From Cepaea nemoralis (Eukaryota > Mollusca > Gastropoda > Stylommatophora > Helicidae): a stretch of DNA of 64,000 nucleotides. Both the position numbers and the translations under genes were made by a program. The notes below the pieces were generated by a model. The model saw nothing but the letters and a program-made list of their open reading frames with translations. It was not told where the DNA came from and made no database searches. Below are positions 1-11,600 of this stretch, piece after piece. The stretch lies in contig JACEFZ010001418.1 of NCBI GenBank assembly GCA_014155875.1, positions 44,552 through 108,551 on the forward strand, in the 5' to 3' direction. The number at the start of each line of letters is the position of its first letter. Position 1 is the stretch's first letter.

Positions 1-426
1 AGCTGTCCTGTCCCTTGCTATCTCTTTCAGCTGTCCTGTCCCTTGCTATCTCCTTCAGCTGTCCTGTTCCTTGCTATCTCTTTCAGCTGTACTATCCCTT
101 GCTATCTCCTTCAGCTGTCCTGTCCCTTGCTATCTCTTTCAGCTGTCCTGTCCCTTGCTATCTCTTTCAGCTGTCCTGTCCCTTGCTATCTCTTTCAGCT
201 GTCCTGTCCCTTGCTATCTCTTTCAGCTGTCCTGTCCCTCAAGCAACTAACCCAAGCGGTCCTGTCCCTTGCTATCTCCTTCAGCTGCCTGTCCCTCAAG
301 CAATTGACCAAAGCGGTCCTGTCCTTTGCTATCTCCTTCAGCTGTCCTGTCCCTTGCTATCTCCTTCAGCTGTCCTGTCCCTTGCCATCTCCTTCAGCTG
401 TCCTGTCCCTCAAGCAACTAAACCAA
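1..426 (+). repeat. 28-bp pyrimidine-rich minisatellite (end of upstream intron)
   Basis: Tandem copies of a 28-bp unit containing cccttgctatctctttcag, cut by the left edge of the window. The first eight units are regular; from about 230 a variant with caagcaactaaccc appears. Each unit ends in a pyrimidine tract plus CAG, so it looks like a 3' splice site, and the variant carries a branch-point-like ctaac. It lies in the intron upstream of the first visible exon. 28 is not a multiple of 3, and I see no coding signal. Confidence 0.9.
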
Positions 427-1244
427 GCTGTCCTCTCCACAGAAAGTGATCTTGCTGACTGTACATGAACTGCTGTCCTCTCCACAGAAAGTGATCTTGC
501 TGACTGTACATGAACTGCTGTCCTCTCCACAGAAATCTTGCTGACTGTACATGAACTGCTGTCCCCTCCACAGAAAGTGATCTTGCTGACTGTACATGAA
601 CTGCTGTCCTCTCCACAGAAAGTGATCTTGCTGACTGTACATGAACTGCTGTCCTCTCCACAGAAAGTGATCTTGCTGACTGTACATGAACTGCTGTCCT
701 CTCCACAGAAAGTGATCTTGCTGACTGTACATGAACTGCTGTCCTCTCCACAGAAAGTGATCTTGCTGACTGTACATGAACTGCTGTCCTCTCCACAGAA
801 AGTGATCTTGCTGACTGTACATGAACTGCTGTCCTCTCCACAGAAAGTGATCTTGCTGACTGTACATGAACTGCTGTCCTCTCCACAGAAAGTGATCTTG
901 CTGACTGTACATGAACTGCTGTCCTCTCCACAGAAAGTGATCTTGCTGACTGTACATGAACTGCTGTCCTCTCCACAGAAAGTGATCTTGCTGACTGTAC
1001 ATGAACTGCTGTCCTCTCCACAGAAAGTGATCTTGCTGACTGTACATGAACTGCTGTCCCCTCCACAGAAATCTTGCTGACTGTACATGAACTGCTGTCC
1101 CCTCCACAGAAAGTGATCTTGCTGACTGTACATGAACTGCTGTCCTCTCCACAGAAAGTGACCTTGCTGACTGTACATGAACTGCTGTCCCCTCCACAGA
1201 AAGTGATCTTGCTGACTGTACATGAACTGCTGTCCTCTCCACAG
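427..1244 (+). repeat. 45-bp array of tandem 3' splice acceptors
   Basis: Nineteen copies of a branch point / pyrimidine tract / CAG module. The CAGs end at 442, 487, 532, 573, then every 45 bp to 1068, then 1109, 1154, 1199 and 1244. Each unit contains ttgctgac (branch-point-like), ctgtcctctccacag, and then aaagtgatc. The last copy is the real acceptor of exon 1, which itself begins AAAGTGATC. Two units (ending 573 and 1109) are 41 bp because 4 bp are missing after the CAG. The unit translates as KVILLTVHELLSSPQ in the exon 1 frame, so the last four acceptors (1109-1244) are in frame and open. The 41-bp unit puts TGA at 1078-1080, so acceptors from 573 to 1068 would be non-productive after a phase-0 exon. 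Confidence 0.93.
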
Positions 1245-1401
1245 AAAGTGATCATGCGTCTGGAAAACAGTGTGGCCACAGCTTTACATTCTCAGCGCTC
1301 GTTGCCTGAAGTCCAGGACGCCGACAGTTTCGAGTCCAGGGAAATGCTCTTGAGTGAGAACCTGCTGAAGCAAGCTGTCATGTTAGATGAACAGCAATTA
1401 G
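1245..1401 (+). CDS. Exon 1 (first visible) of the USP37-like gene
   Basis: 157 nt encoding KVIMRLENSVATALHSQRSL and onward to DEQQL, 52 codons plus one base. The acceptor ctctccacag precedes it and the donor TTAG|GTGCGT follows, leaving phase 1. The final G joins AT at the start of exon 2 to make Asp (QQL-D-SLPED), so the reading frame continues. Codon use and composition differ sharply from the flanking repeats. The peptide looks helical and charged; I do not recognise a domain. The gene must extend left of the window because this exon begins with a splice acceptor and has no initiator context. Reading stays open upstream through three more repeat units, so longer forms starting at 1110, 1155 or 1200 are possible. 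Membership in the same gene as exons 4-6 rests on phase, order and strand. Confidence 0.8.
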
Positions 1402-2604
1402 GTGCGTACATTTATCTTTGTACACATTTCTTTGTTAGATGAAAGGCATTTAGGTGCATACATTTAGCTTTGTACACATTTCTGTTAGATGAAAGGCAAT
1501 TAGGTGCGTACATTTATTTTTGTACACATTTCTTTGTTAGATGAAAGGCAAATAGGTGCGTACATTTATTTTTGTACATTTCTTTGTTAGATGAAAGGCA
1601 ATTAGGTGCATACATATAGCTTTGTACACATTTCTATTAGATGAAAAGCAATTAGGTGCATACATTTCTTTGTACACATTTCCGTTAGATAAAAGGCAGT
1701 TAGGTGCAAACATTGATCTTTTACACATTTCTGTTAGATGAAAAGCAATTTGGTGTGTACATTTATTTTTGTACACATTTCTTTGTTAGATTAAAGGCAA
1801 TTAGATGCGTACATTTCTTTGTACGCATTTCTTTGTTAGACGAAAGGTAATTATATGCATACATTTATCTTTGTACATTTCTTTGTTAGATGAAAGGCAA
1901 TTAGGTGCATACATTTAGCTTTGTACACATTTCTGTTAGACGAAAAGCAATTAGGTGCGTACATTTCATTGTACACATTTCCGTTAGGTAAAAGGCAGTT
2001 AGGTGCGTACATTGATCTTTTACACTTCTGTTGGATGAAAGGCAATTTGGTGTGTGTATAGATCTTTTACATATTCTCTTTGTTAGATGAAAGGCAGTTA
2101 GGTGTATACATTGATCATTGTACACATTTCTCTTTGTTAGATGAAAGGCAGTTAGGTGTGTACATTGATCATTGTACACATTTCTCCTTTGTTAGATGAA
2201 AGGCAATTAGGTGAGTACATTCATCTTTGTACACAATTCTCTATTAGATGAAAGACAATTAGGTGTGTACATATTGATATTTGTACATTTCACTTGTTAG
2301 ATGAAAGACAATTAGGTGCACACAATGACCTTTGTACACATTTCTTACGTTAAATGAAAGAGTTAGGTGTTTAATCATTGATATTTGCATATTTCTCTTA
2401 GACGAAAGAAAATTAGGTGCATACATAGGTCTTTGTACACTTCTGTTAGATGACGGGCATTTAGATGTCAACATTGATCTTTGTATACATTTCTCTTTGT
2501 TAGATAAGACATTTAGGTGTACACATTGATCTTTTTACACATATCTCTTTATTAGATGAAAACCAATTGTCTACAGGTTGATCTGTGTACATTTCTCTTG
2601 TTAG
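1402..2604 (+). repeat. ~52-bp array of tandem 5' splice donors after exon 1
   Basis: About two dozen copies of a 45-54-bp unit. Each holds gttagatgaaaggcaattag followed by gtgcgtac or gtgcatac and a T-rich stretch with tttgtacacattt. The exon 1 end reads GTTAGATGAACAGCAATTAG|GTGCGTAC, so every unit is a copy of the exon end plus its donor. Copies diverge to the right (gtgtgtac, gtgtatac, gtgagtac). Use of any distal donor would read into TGA in the first unit (1440-1442), so read-through forms are truncated. Confidence 0.9.
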
Positions 2605-5600
2605 ATAATCATGTTCTGTGTGGTGATTAGCTTAGTCGATTAGTGATATTCTGTGTGGTGAGTAGCTTAGTGATATTCTGTGTGGTGGTGAGTAGATTAG
2701 TGATGTTCTGTGTGGTGAGTAGATTTGTGATGTTCTGTGTGGTGAGTAGATTAGTGATGTTCTGTGTGGTGAGTAGATTAGTGATGTTCTGTGTGGTGAG
2801 TAGATTAGTGATGTTCTGTGTGGTGAGTAGATTTGTGATGTTCTGTGTGGTGAGTAGATTAGTGATGTTCTGTGTGGTGAGCAGCTTAGTGATGTTCTGT
2901 GTGGTGAGTAGATTAGTGATGTTCTGTGTGGTGAGCAGCTTAGTGATGTTCTGTGTGGTGCACAGCTTAGTGTTCTGTGTGGTGAGTAGCTTAGTGATGT
3001 TCTGTGTGGTGCACAGCTTAGTGATGTTCTGTGTGGTGCACAGCTTAGTGATGTTCTGTGTGGTGAGTATCTTATTGATGTTCTGTGTGGTGAATAGATT
3101 TGTGATGTTCTGTGTGGTGAGTAGATTTGTGATGTTCTGTGTGGTGAGTAGATTAGTGATGTTCTGTGTGGTGAGTAGATTTGTGATGTTCTGTGTGGTG
3201 AGTAGATTTGTGATGTTCTGTGTGGTGATAGATTTGTGATGTTCTGTGTGGTGAGTAGATTTGTGATGTTCTGTGTGGTGAGTAGCGTAGTCGATTAGTG
3301 ATGTTCTGTCTGGTGATTAGCTTAGTGATGGTCTGTGTGGTGAGTAGCTTAGTGATGTTGTGTGGTGCACAGCTTAGTGATGTTCTGTGTGGTGAGTAGC
3401 TTAGTGATGTTCTGTGTGGTGAGTAGCTTAGTGATGTTCTGTGTGGTGAGTAGCTTAGTGATGTTCTGTGTGGTGAGTAGCTTAGTTATGTTCTGTGTGG
3501 TGAGTAGCTTAGTGATGTTCTGTGTGTTGCGTAGCTTAGTGATGTTCTGTGTGGTGCGTAGCTTAGTGATGTTCTGTGTGGTGAGCAGCTTAGTGATGTT
3601 CTGTGTGGTGCGTAGCTTAGTGATGTTCTGTGTGGTGAGCATAGCTTAGTGATGTTCTGTGTGGTGCAGTAGCTTAGTGATGTTCTGTGTGGTGAGTAGC
3701 TTAGGTGATGTTCTGTGTGGTGAGTAGCTTAGTGATGTTCTGTGTGGTGAGCTAGCTTAGTGATGTCTGCTGTGGTGCAGTAGCTTAGTGATGTTGTGTG
3801 GTGCGTAGCTTAGTGTTCTGTGTGGTGTGTAGCTTAGTGATGTTCTGTGTGGTGGTGTGTAGCTTAGTGATGTTCTGTGTGGTGCGTAGCTTAGTGATGT
3901 TCTGTGTGGTGTGTAGCTTAGTGATGTTCTGTGTGGTGTGTAGCTTAGTGATGTTCTGTGTGGTGCGTAGCTTAGTGATGTTCTGTGTGGTGCGTAGCTT
4001 AGTGATGTTCTGTGTGGTGCGTAGCTTAGTGATGTTCTGTGTGGTGCGTAGCTTAGTGATGTTCTGTGTGGTGCGTAGCTTAGTGATGTTCTGTGTGGTG
4101 CGTAGCTTAGTGATGTTCTGTGTGGTGCGTAGCTTAGTGATGTTCTGTGTGGTGCGTAGCTTAGTGATGTTCTGTGTGGTGAGTAGCTTAGTGATGTTCT
4201 GTGTGGTGAGTAGCTTAGTGATGTTCTGTGTGGTGAGTAGCTTAGTGATGTTCTGTGTGGTGAGTAGCTTAGTGATGTTCTGTGTGGTGAGTAGCTTAGT
4301 GATGTTCTGTGTGGTGAGTAGCTTAGTGATGTTCTGTGTGGTGAGTAGCTTAGTGATGTTCTATGTGGTGAGTAGCTTAGTGATGTTCTGTGTGGTGCGT
4401 AGCTTAGTGATGTTCTATGTGGTGAGTAGCTTAGTGATGTTCTATGTGGTGAGTAGCTTAGTGATGTTCTGTGTGGTGCATAGCTTAGTGATGTTCTGTG
4501 TGGTGCGTAGCTTAGTGATGTTCTATGTGGTGAGTAGCTTAGTGATGTTCTGTGTGATGGTGCGTAGCTTAGTGATGTTCTGTGTGGTGGTGCGTAGCTT
4601 AGTGATGTTCTGTGTGGTGTGTAGCTTAGTGATGTTCTGTGTGGTGCGCAGCTTAGTGATGTTCTGTGTGGTGCGTAGCTTAGTGATGTTCTATGTGGTG
4701 AGTAGCTTTGTTCTGTGCGGTGCGTAGCTTTGTTCTGTGTGGTGCGTAGCTTAGTGATGTTCTGTGTGGTGGTGCGTAGCTTAGTGATGTTCTGTGTGGT
4801 GAGTAGCTTAGTGATGTTCTATGTGGTGCGTAGCTTAGTGATGTTCTGTGTGGTGGTGTGTAGCTTAGTGATGTTCTGTGTGGTGAGTAGCTTAGTGATG
4901 TTCTGTGTGTTGCGTAGCTTAGTGATGTTCTGTGTGTTGAGTAGCTTAGTGATGTTCTGTGTGGTGAGTAGCTTAGTGATGTTCTGTGTGTTGCGTAGCT
5001 TAGTGATGTTCTGTGTGGTGCGTAGCTTAGTGATGTTCTGTGTGGTGCGTAGCTTAGTGATGTTCTGTGTGGTGCGTAGCTTAGTGATGTTCTGTGTGGT
5101 GTGTAGCTTAGTGATGTTCTGTGTGGTGAGCAGCTTAGTGATGTTCTGTGTGGTGCGTAGCTTAGTGATGTTCTGTGTGGTGCGTAGCTTAGTGATGTTC
5201 TGTGTGGTGAGCAGCTTAGTGATGTTCTGTGTGGTGAGCAGCTTAGTGATGTTCTGTGTGGTGAGCAGCTTAGTGATGTTCTGTGTGGTGAGCAGCTTAG
5301 TGATGTTCTGTGTGGTGCGTAGCTTAGTGATGTTCTATGTGGTGAGTAGCTTAGTGATGTTCTGTGTGGTGCGTAGCTTAGTGATGTTCTATGTGGTGAG
5401 TAGCTTAGTGATGTTCTATGTGGTGAGTAGCTTAGTGATGTTCTGTGTGGTGCATAGCTTAGTGATGTTCTGTGTGGTGCGTAGCTTAGTGATGTTCTAT
5501 GTGGTGAGTAGCTTAGTGATGTTCTGTGTGGTGGTGCGTAGCTTAGTGATGTTCTGTGTGTGGTGCGTAGCTTAGTGATGTTCTGTGTGGTGGCAGCTTA

Positions 5601-6690
5601 GTGATGTTCTGTGTGGTGCGTAGCTTAGTGATGTTCTGTGTGGTGCGTAGCTTGTGATGTTCTGTGTGGTGCGTAGCTTAGTGTGTTCTGTGTGGTGCGT
5701 AGCTTAGTGATGTTCTGTGTGGTGGTGGTAGCTTAGTGATGTTCTGTGTGGTGTGTAGCTTAGTGATGTTCTGTGTGGTGCGCAGCTTAGTGATGTTCTG
5801 TGTGGTGCGTAGCTTAGTGATGTTCTATGTGGTGAGTAGCTTTGTTCTGTGCGGTGCGTAGCTTTGTTCTGTGTGGTGCGTAGCTTAGTGATGTTCTGTG
5901 TGGTGGTGCGTAGCTTAGTGATGTTCTGTGTGGTGAGTAGCTTAGTGATGTTCTGTGTGGTGCATAGCTTAGTGATGTTCTGTGTGGTGCGTAGCTTAGT
6001 GATGTTCTGTGTGGTGCGTAGCTTAGTGATGTTCTGTGTGGTGCGTAGCTTAGTGATGTTCTGTGTGGTGGTGTGTAGCTTAGTGATGTTCTGTGTGGTG
6101 TGTAGCTTAGTGATGTTCTGTGTGGTGAGTAGCTTAGTGATGTTCTGTGTGGTGTGTAGCTTAGTGATGTTCTGTGTGGTGCGTAGCTTAGTGATGTTCT
6201 GTGTGGTGTGTAGCTTAGTGATGTTCTGTGTGGTGAGTAGCTTAGTGATGTTCTGTGTGGTGTGTAGCTTAGTGATGTTCTGTGTGGTGAGTAGCTTAGT
6301 GATGTTCTGTGTGGTGGTGCGTAGCTTAGTGATGTTCTGTGTGGTGCGTAGCTTAGTGATGTTCTGTGTGGTGAGTAGCTTAGTGATGTTCTGTGTGGTG
6401 TTTAGCTTAGTGATGTTCTGTGTGGTGTGTAGCTTAGTGATGTTCTGTGTGGTGAGCAGCTTAGTGATGTTCTGTGTGGTGAGCAGCTTAGTGATGTTCT
6501 GTGTGGTGTGTAGCTTAGTGATGTTCTGTGTGGTGCGTAGCTTAGTGATGTTCTGTGTGGTGCGTAGCTTAGTGATGTTCTGTGTGGTGCGTAGCTTTGT
6601 TCTGTGTGGTGCGTAGCTTAGTGATGTTCTGTGTGGTGAGTAGCTTAGTCGATTAGTGATGTTCTGTGTAGCTTAGTTGATTAGTGATTG
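2605..6690 (+). repeat. 27-bp GT-rich minisatellite, about 150 copies
   Basis: The unit is 27 bp, with core gtgatgttctgtgtggtg followed by agtagctta, cgtagctta, tgtagctta or cacagctta. Many copies contain GTGGTGAGT, which matches the intron side of a 5' splice site perfectly. Because 27 is a multiple of 3, long open frames translate as SLVMFCVVR repeats; these are artefacts of periodicity. A marker (ctttgttctgtgcggtgcg) recurs at about 4707 and 5841, exactly 1134 bp or 42 units apart, showing higher-order duplication. Left (2605-3300) units carry agtagatt, right units agtagctta. Confidence 0.93.
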
Positions 6691-8480
6691 TGAGTCGATT
6701 AGGCATGTTGTCAATTTGTCATGAGTCGACTGCTCATGTTGTCAACTGGTCATGCTGACTGGTTTTGTGTTGACTGGTCATGTGTGAGCTGGTCATGTGT
6801 GAGCTGGTCATGTGTGAGCTGGTCATGTAAGCAATTGATCATGAGTTGGGTCATCTTGTGAGTCGACTGGTCATGTTGTGTGTGTCAACTGGTCATGTGT
6901 GTCGACTGGTCATGTGTGTCGACTGGTCATGTGTGAGTTGACTGGTCATGTGTGAGTTGACTGGTCTTGTGTCCACTGGTCTTCTTGTGTGTGTCACCTG
7001 CCATGTTGTGTGTTGACTGCCATGTTGTGTGTTGACTGCCATGTTGTGTGTGTCGACTGCCATGTTGTGTGTGTCGATTGGCCATGTTGTGTGTCGACTG
7101 GTCTTGTGTGTCATATGGTCATGTTGTGTCACATGGTCATGTTGTGTGTGTCGACTGGCCATGTTGTGTGTCGACTGGCCATGTTGTGTGTCGACTGGCC
7201 ATGTTGTGTGTGTCGACTGGCCATGTGTGTCGACTGGCCATGTTGTGTGTCGACTGGCCATGTTGTGTGTGTCGACTGGCCATGTGTGTCGACTGGCCAT
7301 GTTGTGTGTGTCGACTGGCCATGTGTGTCGACTGGCCATGTTGTGTGTGTCGACTGGCCATGTTGTGTGTGTCGACTGGCCATGTTGTGTGTGTCGACTG
7401 GCCATGTTGTGTGTGTCGACTGGCCATGTTGTGTGTATCGACTGGCCATGTTGTGTGTGTCGACTGGCCATGTTGTGTGTGTCGACTGGCCATGTTGTGT
7501 GTGTCGACTGGCCATGTTGTGTGTCAACTGGCCATGTTGTGTGTCGACTGGCCATGTTTTGTCACATGGTCATGTTGTGTGTCGACTGGCCATGTTGTGT
7601 GTCGACTGGCCATGTTGTGTGTGTCGACTGGCCATGTTGTGTGTGTCGACTGGCCATGTGTGTGTCGACTGGCCATGTTGTGTGTGTCGACTGGCCATGT
7701 GTGTCGACTGGCCATGTGTATCGACTGGCCATGTGTATCGACTGGCCATGTGTGTCGACTGGCCATGTTGTGTGTCGACTGGCCATGTTGTGTGTGTCAA
7801 CTGGCCATGTTGTGTGTGTCGACTGGCCATGTTGTGTCACATGGCCATGTTGTGTGTCGACTGGCCATGTTGTGTGTGTCGACTGGCCATGTGTCGACTG
7901 GCCATGTGTGTCAACTGGCCATGTGTGTCGACTGGCCATGTTGTGTGTCGACTGGCCATGTTGTGTGTGTCAACTGGCCATGTTGTGTGTGTCGACTGGC
8001 CATGTTGTGTGTCGACTGGCCATGTGTGTCGACTGGCCATGTTGTGTGTCGACTGGCCATGTTGTGTGTGTCGACTGGCCATGTTGTGTGTCGACTGGCC
8101 ATGTTGTGTGTGTCGACTGGCCATGTTGTGTGTGTCGACTGGCCATGTTGTGTGTGTCGACTGGCCATGTTGTGTGTGTCGACTGGCCATGTTGTGTGTG
8201 TCGACTGGCCATGTTGTGTGTGTCGACTGGCCATGTTGTGTGTGTCGACTGGCCATGTTGTGTGTGTCGACTGGCCATGTTGTGTGTGTCGACTGGCCAT
8301 GTGTGTCGACTGGCCATGTGTGTCGACTGGCCATGTGTGTCGACTGGCCATGTTGTGTGAGTTTAGTCATATTGAATGTAGTCATGTGTGTTGACTAGTC
8401 ATGGTGTGAGTTGACTGGACTTGTGTGAGTTGACTGGTCATGTTATGTGTCACATGGTCATGTTGAGCGAGTCGACTGGT
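6691..8480 (+). repeat. 18-24-bp minisatellite with gtcgactggccatg core
   Basis: Tandem units of gtcgactggccatg followed by tgtgtg runs of varying length, giving 18-, 20- and 22-bp versions. The edges (6691-7000 and 8390-8480) are diverged copies with gactggtcatg. Variable TG-run length is the main source of variation, as expected for slippage. All three frames of both strands stay open over long distances; none looks like a gene. Confidence 0.92.
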
Positions 8481-8689
8481 CATGTTGTGTAATTGGTTGT
8501 TGTGTATTTAGCCATGTTGTTGACTGGTTATGTTGAGTCAATTAGTTAGTCGTGTTCTGTGTTTAGCCAGCCATGTTCTGAGTTTAGTCAGCTGTGTTCT
8601 TTGTTTAGTCAGCCGTGTTATATTTAGTCAGTCTGATTGAATCAAGCCCGTCCACTTGTTTTATGCTGACTTGTCTATTTCTGTCACTG
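8481..8689. other. Diverged transition between two intron 1 arrays
   Basis: Degenerate copies of a gttctgtgtttagtcagcc-like motif lead from the 18-24-bp array into the 39-bp array. No exon, RNA gene or element is recognisable. Confidence 0.5.
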
Positions 8690-11600
8690 TGTGTGATTGT
8701 GTGATTCTGGTTGTGATGGTATTGTGTGATTGTGTGATTCTGGTTGTGATGGTATTGCGTGTGTGTGATTGTGTGATTCTGGTTGTGATGGTATTGCGTG
8801 TGTGTGATTATGTGATTCTAGTTGTGATGGTATTGTGTGTGTGTGATTGTGTGATTCTGGTTGTGATGGTATTGTGTGTGTGTGATTGTGTGATTCTGGT
8901 TGTGATGGTATTGTGTGTGTGTGATTGTGATTCTAGTTGTGATGGTATTGTGTGTGATTGTGTGATTCTAGTTGTGATGGTATTGTGTGTGTGATTGTGG
9001 GATTCTGGTTGTGATGGTATTGTGTGTGTGTGATTGTGTGATTCTGGTTGTGATGGTATTGTGTGTGTGTGATTGTGTGATTCTAGTTGTGATGGTATTG
9101 TGTGTGTGTGATTGTGTGATTCTAGTTGTGATGGTATTGTGTGTGTGTGATTGTGTGATTCTAGTTGGATGGTATTGTGTGTGTGTGATTGTGTGATTCT
9201 AGTTGTGATGGTATTGTGTGTGTGTGATTGTGTGATTCTAGTTGTGATGGTATTGTGTGTGTGTGATTCTAGTTGTGATGGTATTGTGTGTGTGTGTGAT
9301 TCTAGTTGTGATGGTATTGTGTGTGTGTGATTCTAGTTGTGAGGGTATTGTGTGTGTGTGATTGTGTGATTCTAGTTGTGATGGTATTGTGTGTGTGTGA
9401 TTGTGTGATTCTAGTTGTGATGGTATTGTGTGTGTGTGTGATTCTAGTTGTGATGGTATTGTATGTGTGTGATTGTGTGATTCTAGTTGTGATGTGATTG
9501 TGTGTGTGTGATTGTGTGATTCTGGTTGTGATGGTATTGTGTGTGTGTGATTGTGATTCTAGTTGTGATGGTATTGTGTGTGTGTGATTGTGTGATTCTG
9601 GTTGTGATGGTATTGTGTGTGTGTGATTGTGTGATTCTAGTTGTGATGGTATTGTGTGTGTATGATTGTGTGATTCTGGTTGTGATGGTATTGTGTGTGT
9701 GTGATTGTGTGATTCTAGTTGTGATGGTATTGTGTGTGTGTGTGATTGTGTGATTCTAGTTGTGATGGTATTGTGTGTGTGTGATTCTAGTTGTGATGGT
9801 ATTGTGTGTGTGTGATTGTGTGATTCTGGTTGTGATGGTATTGTGTGTGTGTGATTGTGTGATTCTAGTTGTGATGGTATTGTGTGTGTGTGTGATTGTG
9901 TGATTCTGGTTGTGATGGTATTGTGTGTGTGTGATTGTGTGATTCTAGTTGTGATGGTATTGTGTGTGTGTGATTGTGTGATTCTAGTTGTGATGGTATT
10001 GTGTGATTGTGTGATTCTAGTTGTGATGGTATTGTGTGTGTGTGATTGTGTGATTCTGGTTGTGATGGTATAGTGTGTGTGTGATTGTGTGATTCTAGTT
10101 GTGATGGTATTGTGTGTGTGTGATTGTGTGATTCTGGTTGTGATGGTATTGTGTGTGTGTGATTGTGTGATTCTAGTTGTGATGGTATTGTGTGTGTGTG
10201 ATTGTGTGATTCTAGTTGTGATGGTATTGTGTGTGTGTGATTGTGTGATTCTAGTTGTGATGGTATTGTGTGTGTGTGATTGTGTGATTCTGGTTGTGAT
10301 GGTATTGTGTGTGTGTGATTGTGTGATTCTAGTTGTGATGGTATTGTGTGTGTGTGATTGTGTGATTCTGGTTGTGATGGTATTGTGTGTGTGTGATTGT
10401 GTGATTCTAGTTGTGATGGTATTGTGTGTGTGTGATTGTGTGATTCTGGTTGTGATGGTATTGTGTGTGTATGATTGTGTGATTCTAGTTGTGATGGTAT
10501 TGTGTGTGTGTGTGATTGTGTGATTCTAGTTGTGATGGTATTGTGTGTGTGTGATTGTGTGATTCTAGTTGTGATGGTATTGTGTGTGTGTGATTGTGTG
10601 ATTCTGGTTGTGATGGTATTGTGTGTGTGTGTGATTGTGTGATTCTGGTTGTGATGGTATTGTGTGTGTGTGATTGTGTGATTCTAGTTGTGATGGTATT
10701 GTGTGATTGTGTGATTCTAGTTGTGATGGTATTGTGTGTGATTGTGTGATTCTAGTTGTGATGGTATTGTGTGTGTGTGATTGTGTGATTCTAGTTGTGA
10801 TGGTATTGTGTGTGTGTGATTGTGTGATTCTAGTTGTGATGGTATTGTGTGTGTGTGATTCTAGTTGTGATGGTATTGTGTGTGTGTGATTCTAGTTGTG
10901 ATGGTATTGTGTGTGTGTGATTGTGTGATTCTAGTTGTGATGGTATTGTGTGTGTGTGTGATTGTGTGATTCTAGTTGTGATGGTATTGTGTGTGTGAGA
11001 TTGTGTGATTCTAGTTGTGATGGTATTGTATGTGTGTGATTCTAGTTGTGATGGTATTGTGTGTGTGTGATTGTGTGATTCTGGTTGTGATGGTATTGTG
11101 TGTGTGTGATTGTGTGATTCTAGTTGTGATGGTATTGTGTGTGTGTGATTGTGTGATTCTAGTTTTGATGGTATTGTGTGTGTGATTGTGTGATTCTAGT
11201 TGTGATGGTATTGTGTGTGTATGATTGTGTGATTCTGGTTGTGATGGTATTGTGTGTGTGTGATTGTGTGATTCTAGTTGTGATGGTATTGTGTGTGTGT
11301 GATTGTGTGATTCTAGTTGTGATGGTATTGTGTGTGTGTGATTGTGTGATTCTAGTTGTGATGGTATTGTGTGTGTGTGATTGTGTGATTCTGGTTGTGA
11401 TGGTATTGTGTGTGTGTGATTGTGTGATTCTAGTTGTGATGGTATTGTGTGTGTGTGATTGTGTGATTCTGGTTGTGATGGTATTGTGTGTGTGTGATTG
11501 TGTGATTCTAGTTGTGATGGTATTGTGTGTGTGTGATTGTGTGATTCTAGTTGTGATGGTATTGTGTGTGGGATTGTGTGATTCTAGTTGTGATGGTATT

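Noticed and set aside
1..426. An exon within the 28-bp array (both frames open for about 140 codons)
   Set aside because: 28 is not a multiple of 3, so units change frame; the sequence is a pyrimidine-rich intron end with repeated CAGs.
3798..6616. Long hydrophobic frames (SLVMFCVVR repeats) that could look like membrane proteins
   Set aside because: The 27-bp period is divisible by 3 and the unit is T/G-rich, so the hydrophobic look is automatic. No start context, splice structure or conservation signal.
7000..8400. Palindromic gtcgac and tggcca sites as a regulatory operator array
   Set aside because: They are parts of one minisatellite unit multiplied by slippage; no promoter or independent binding-site evidence.
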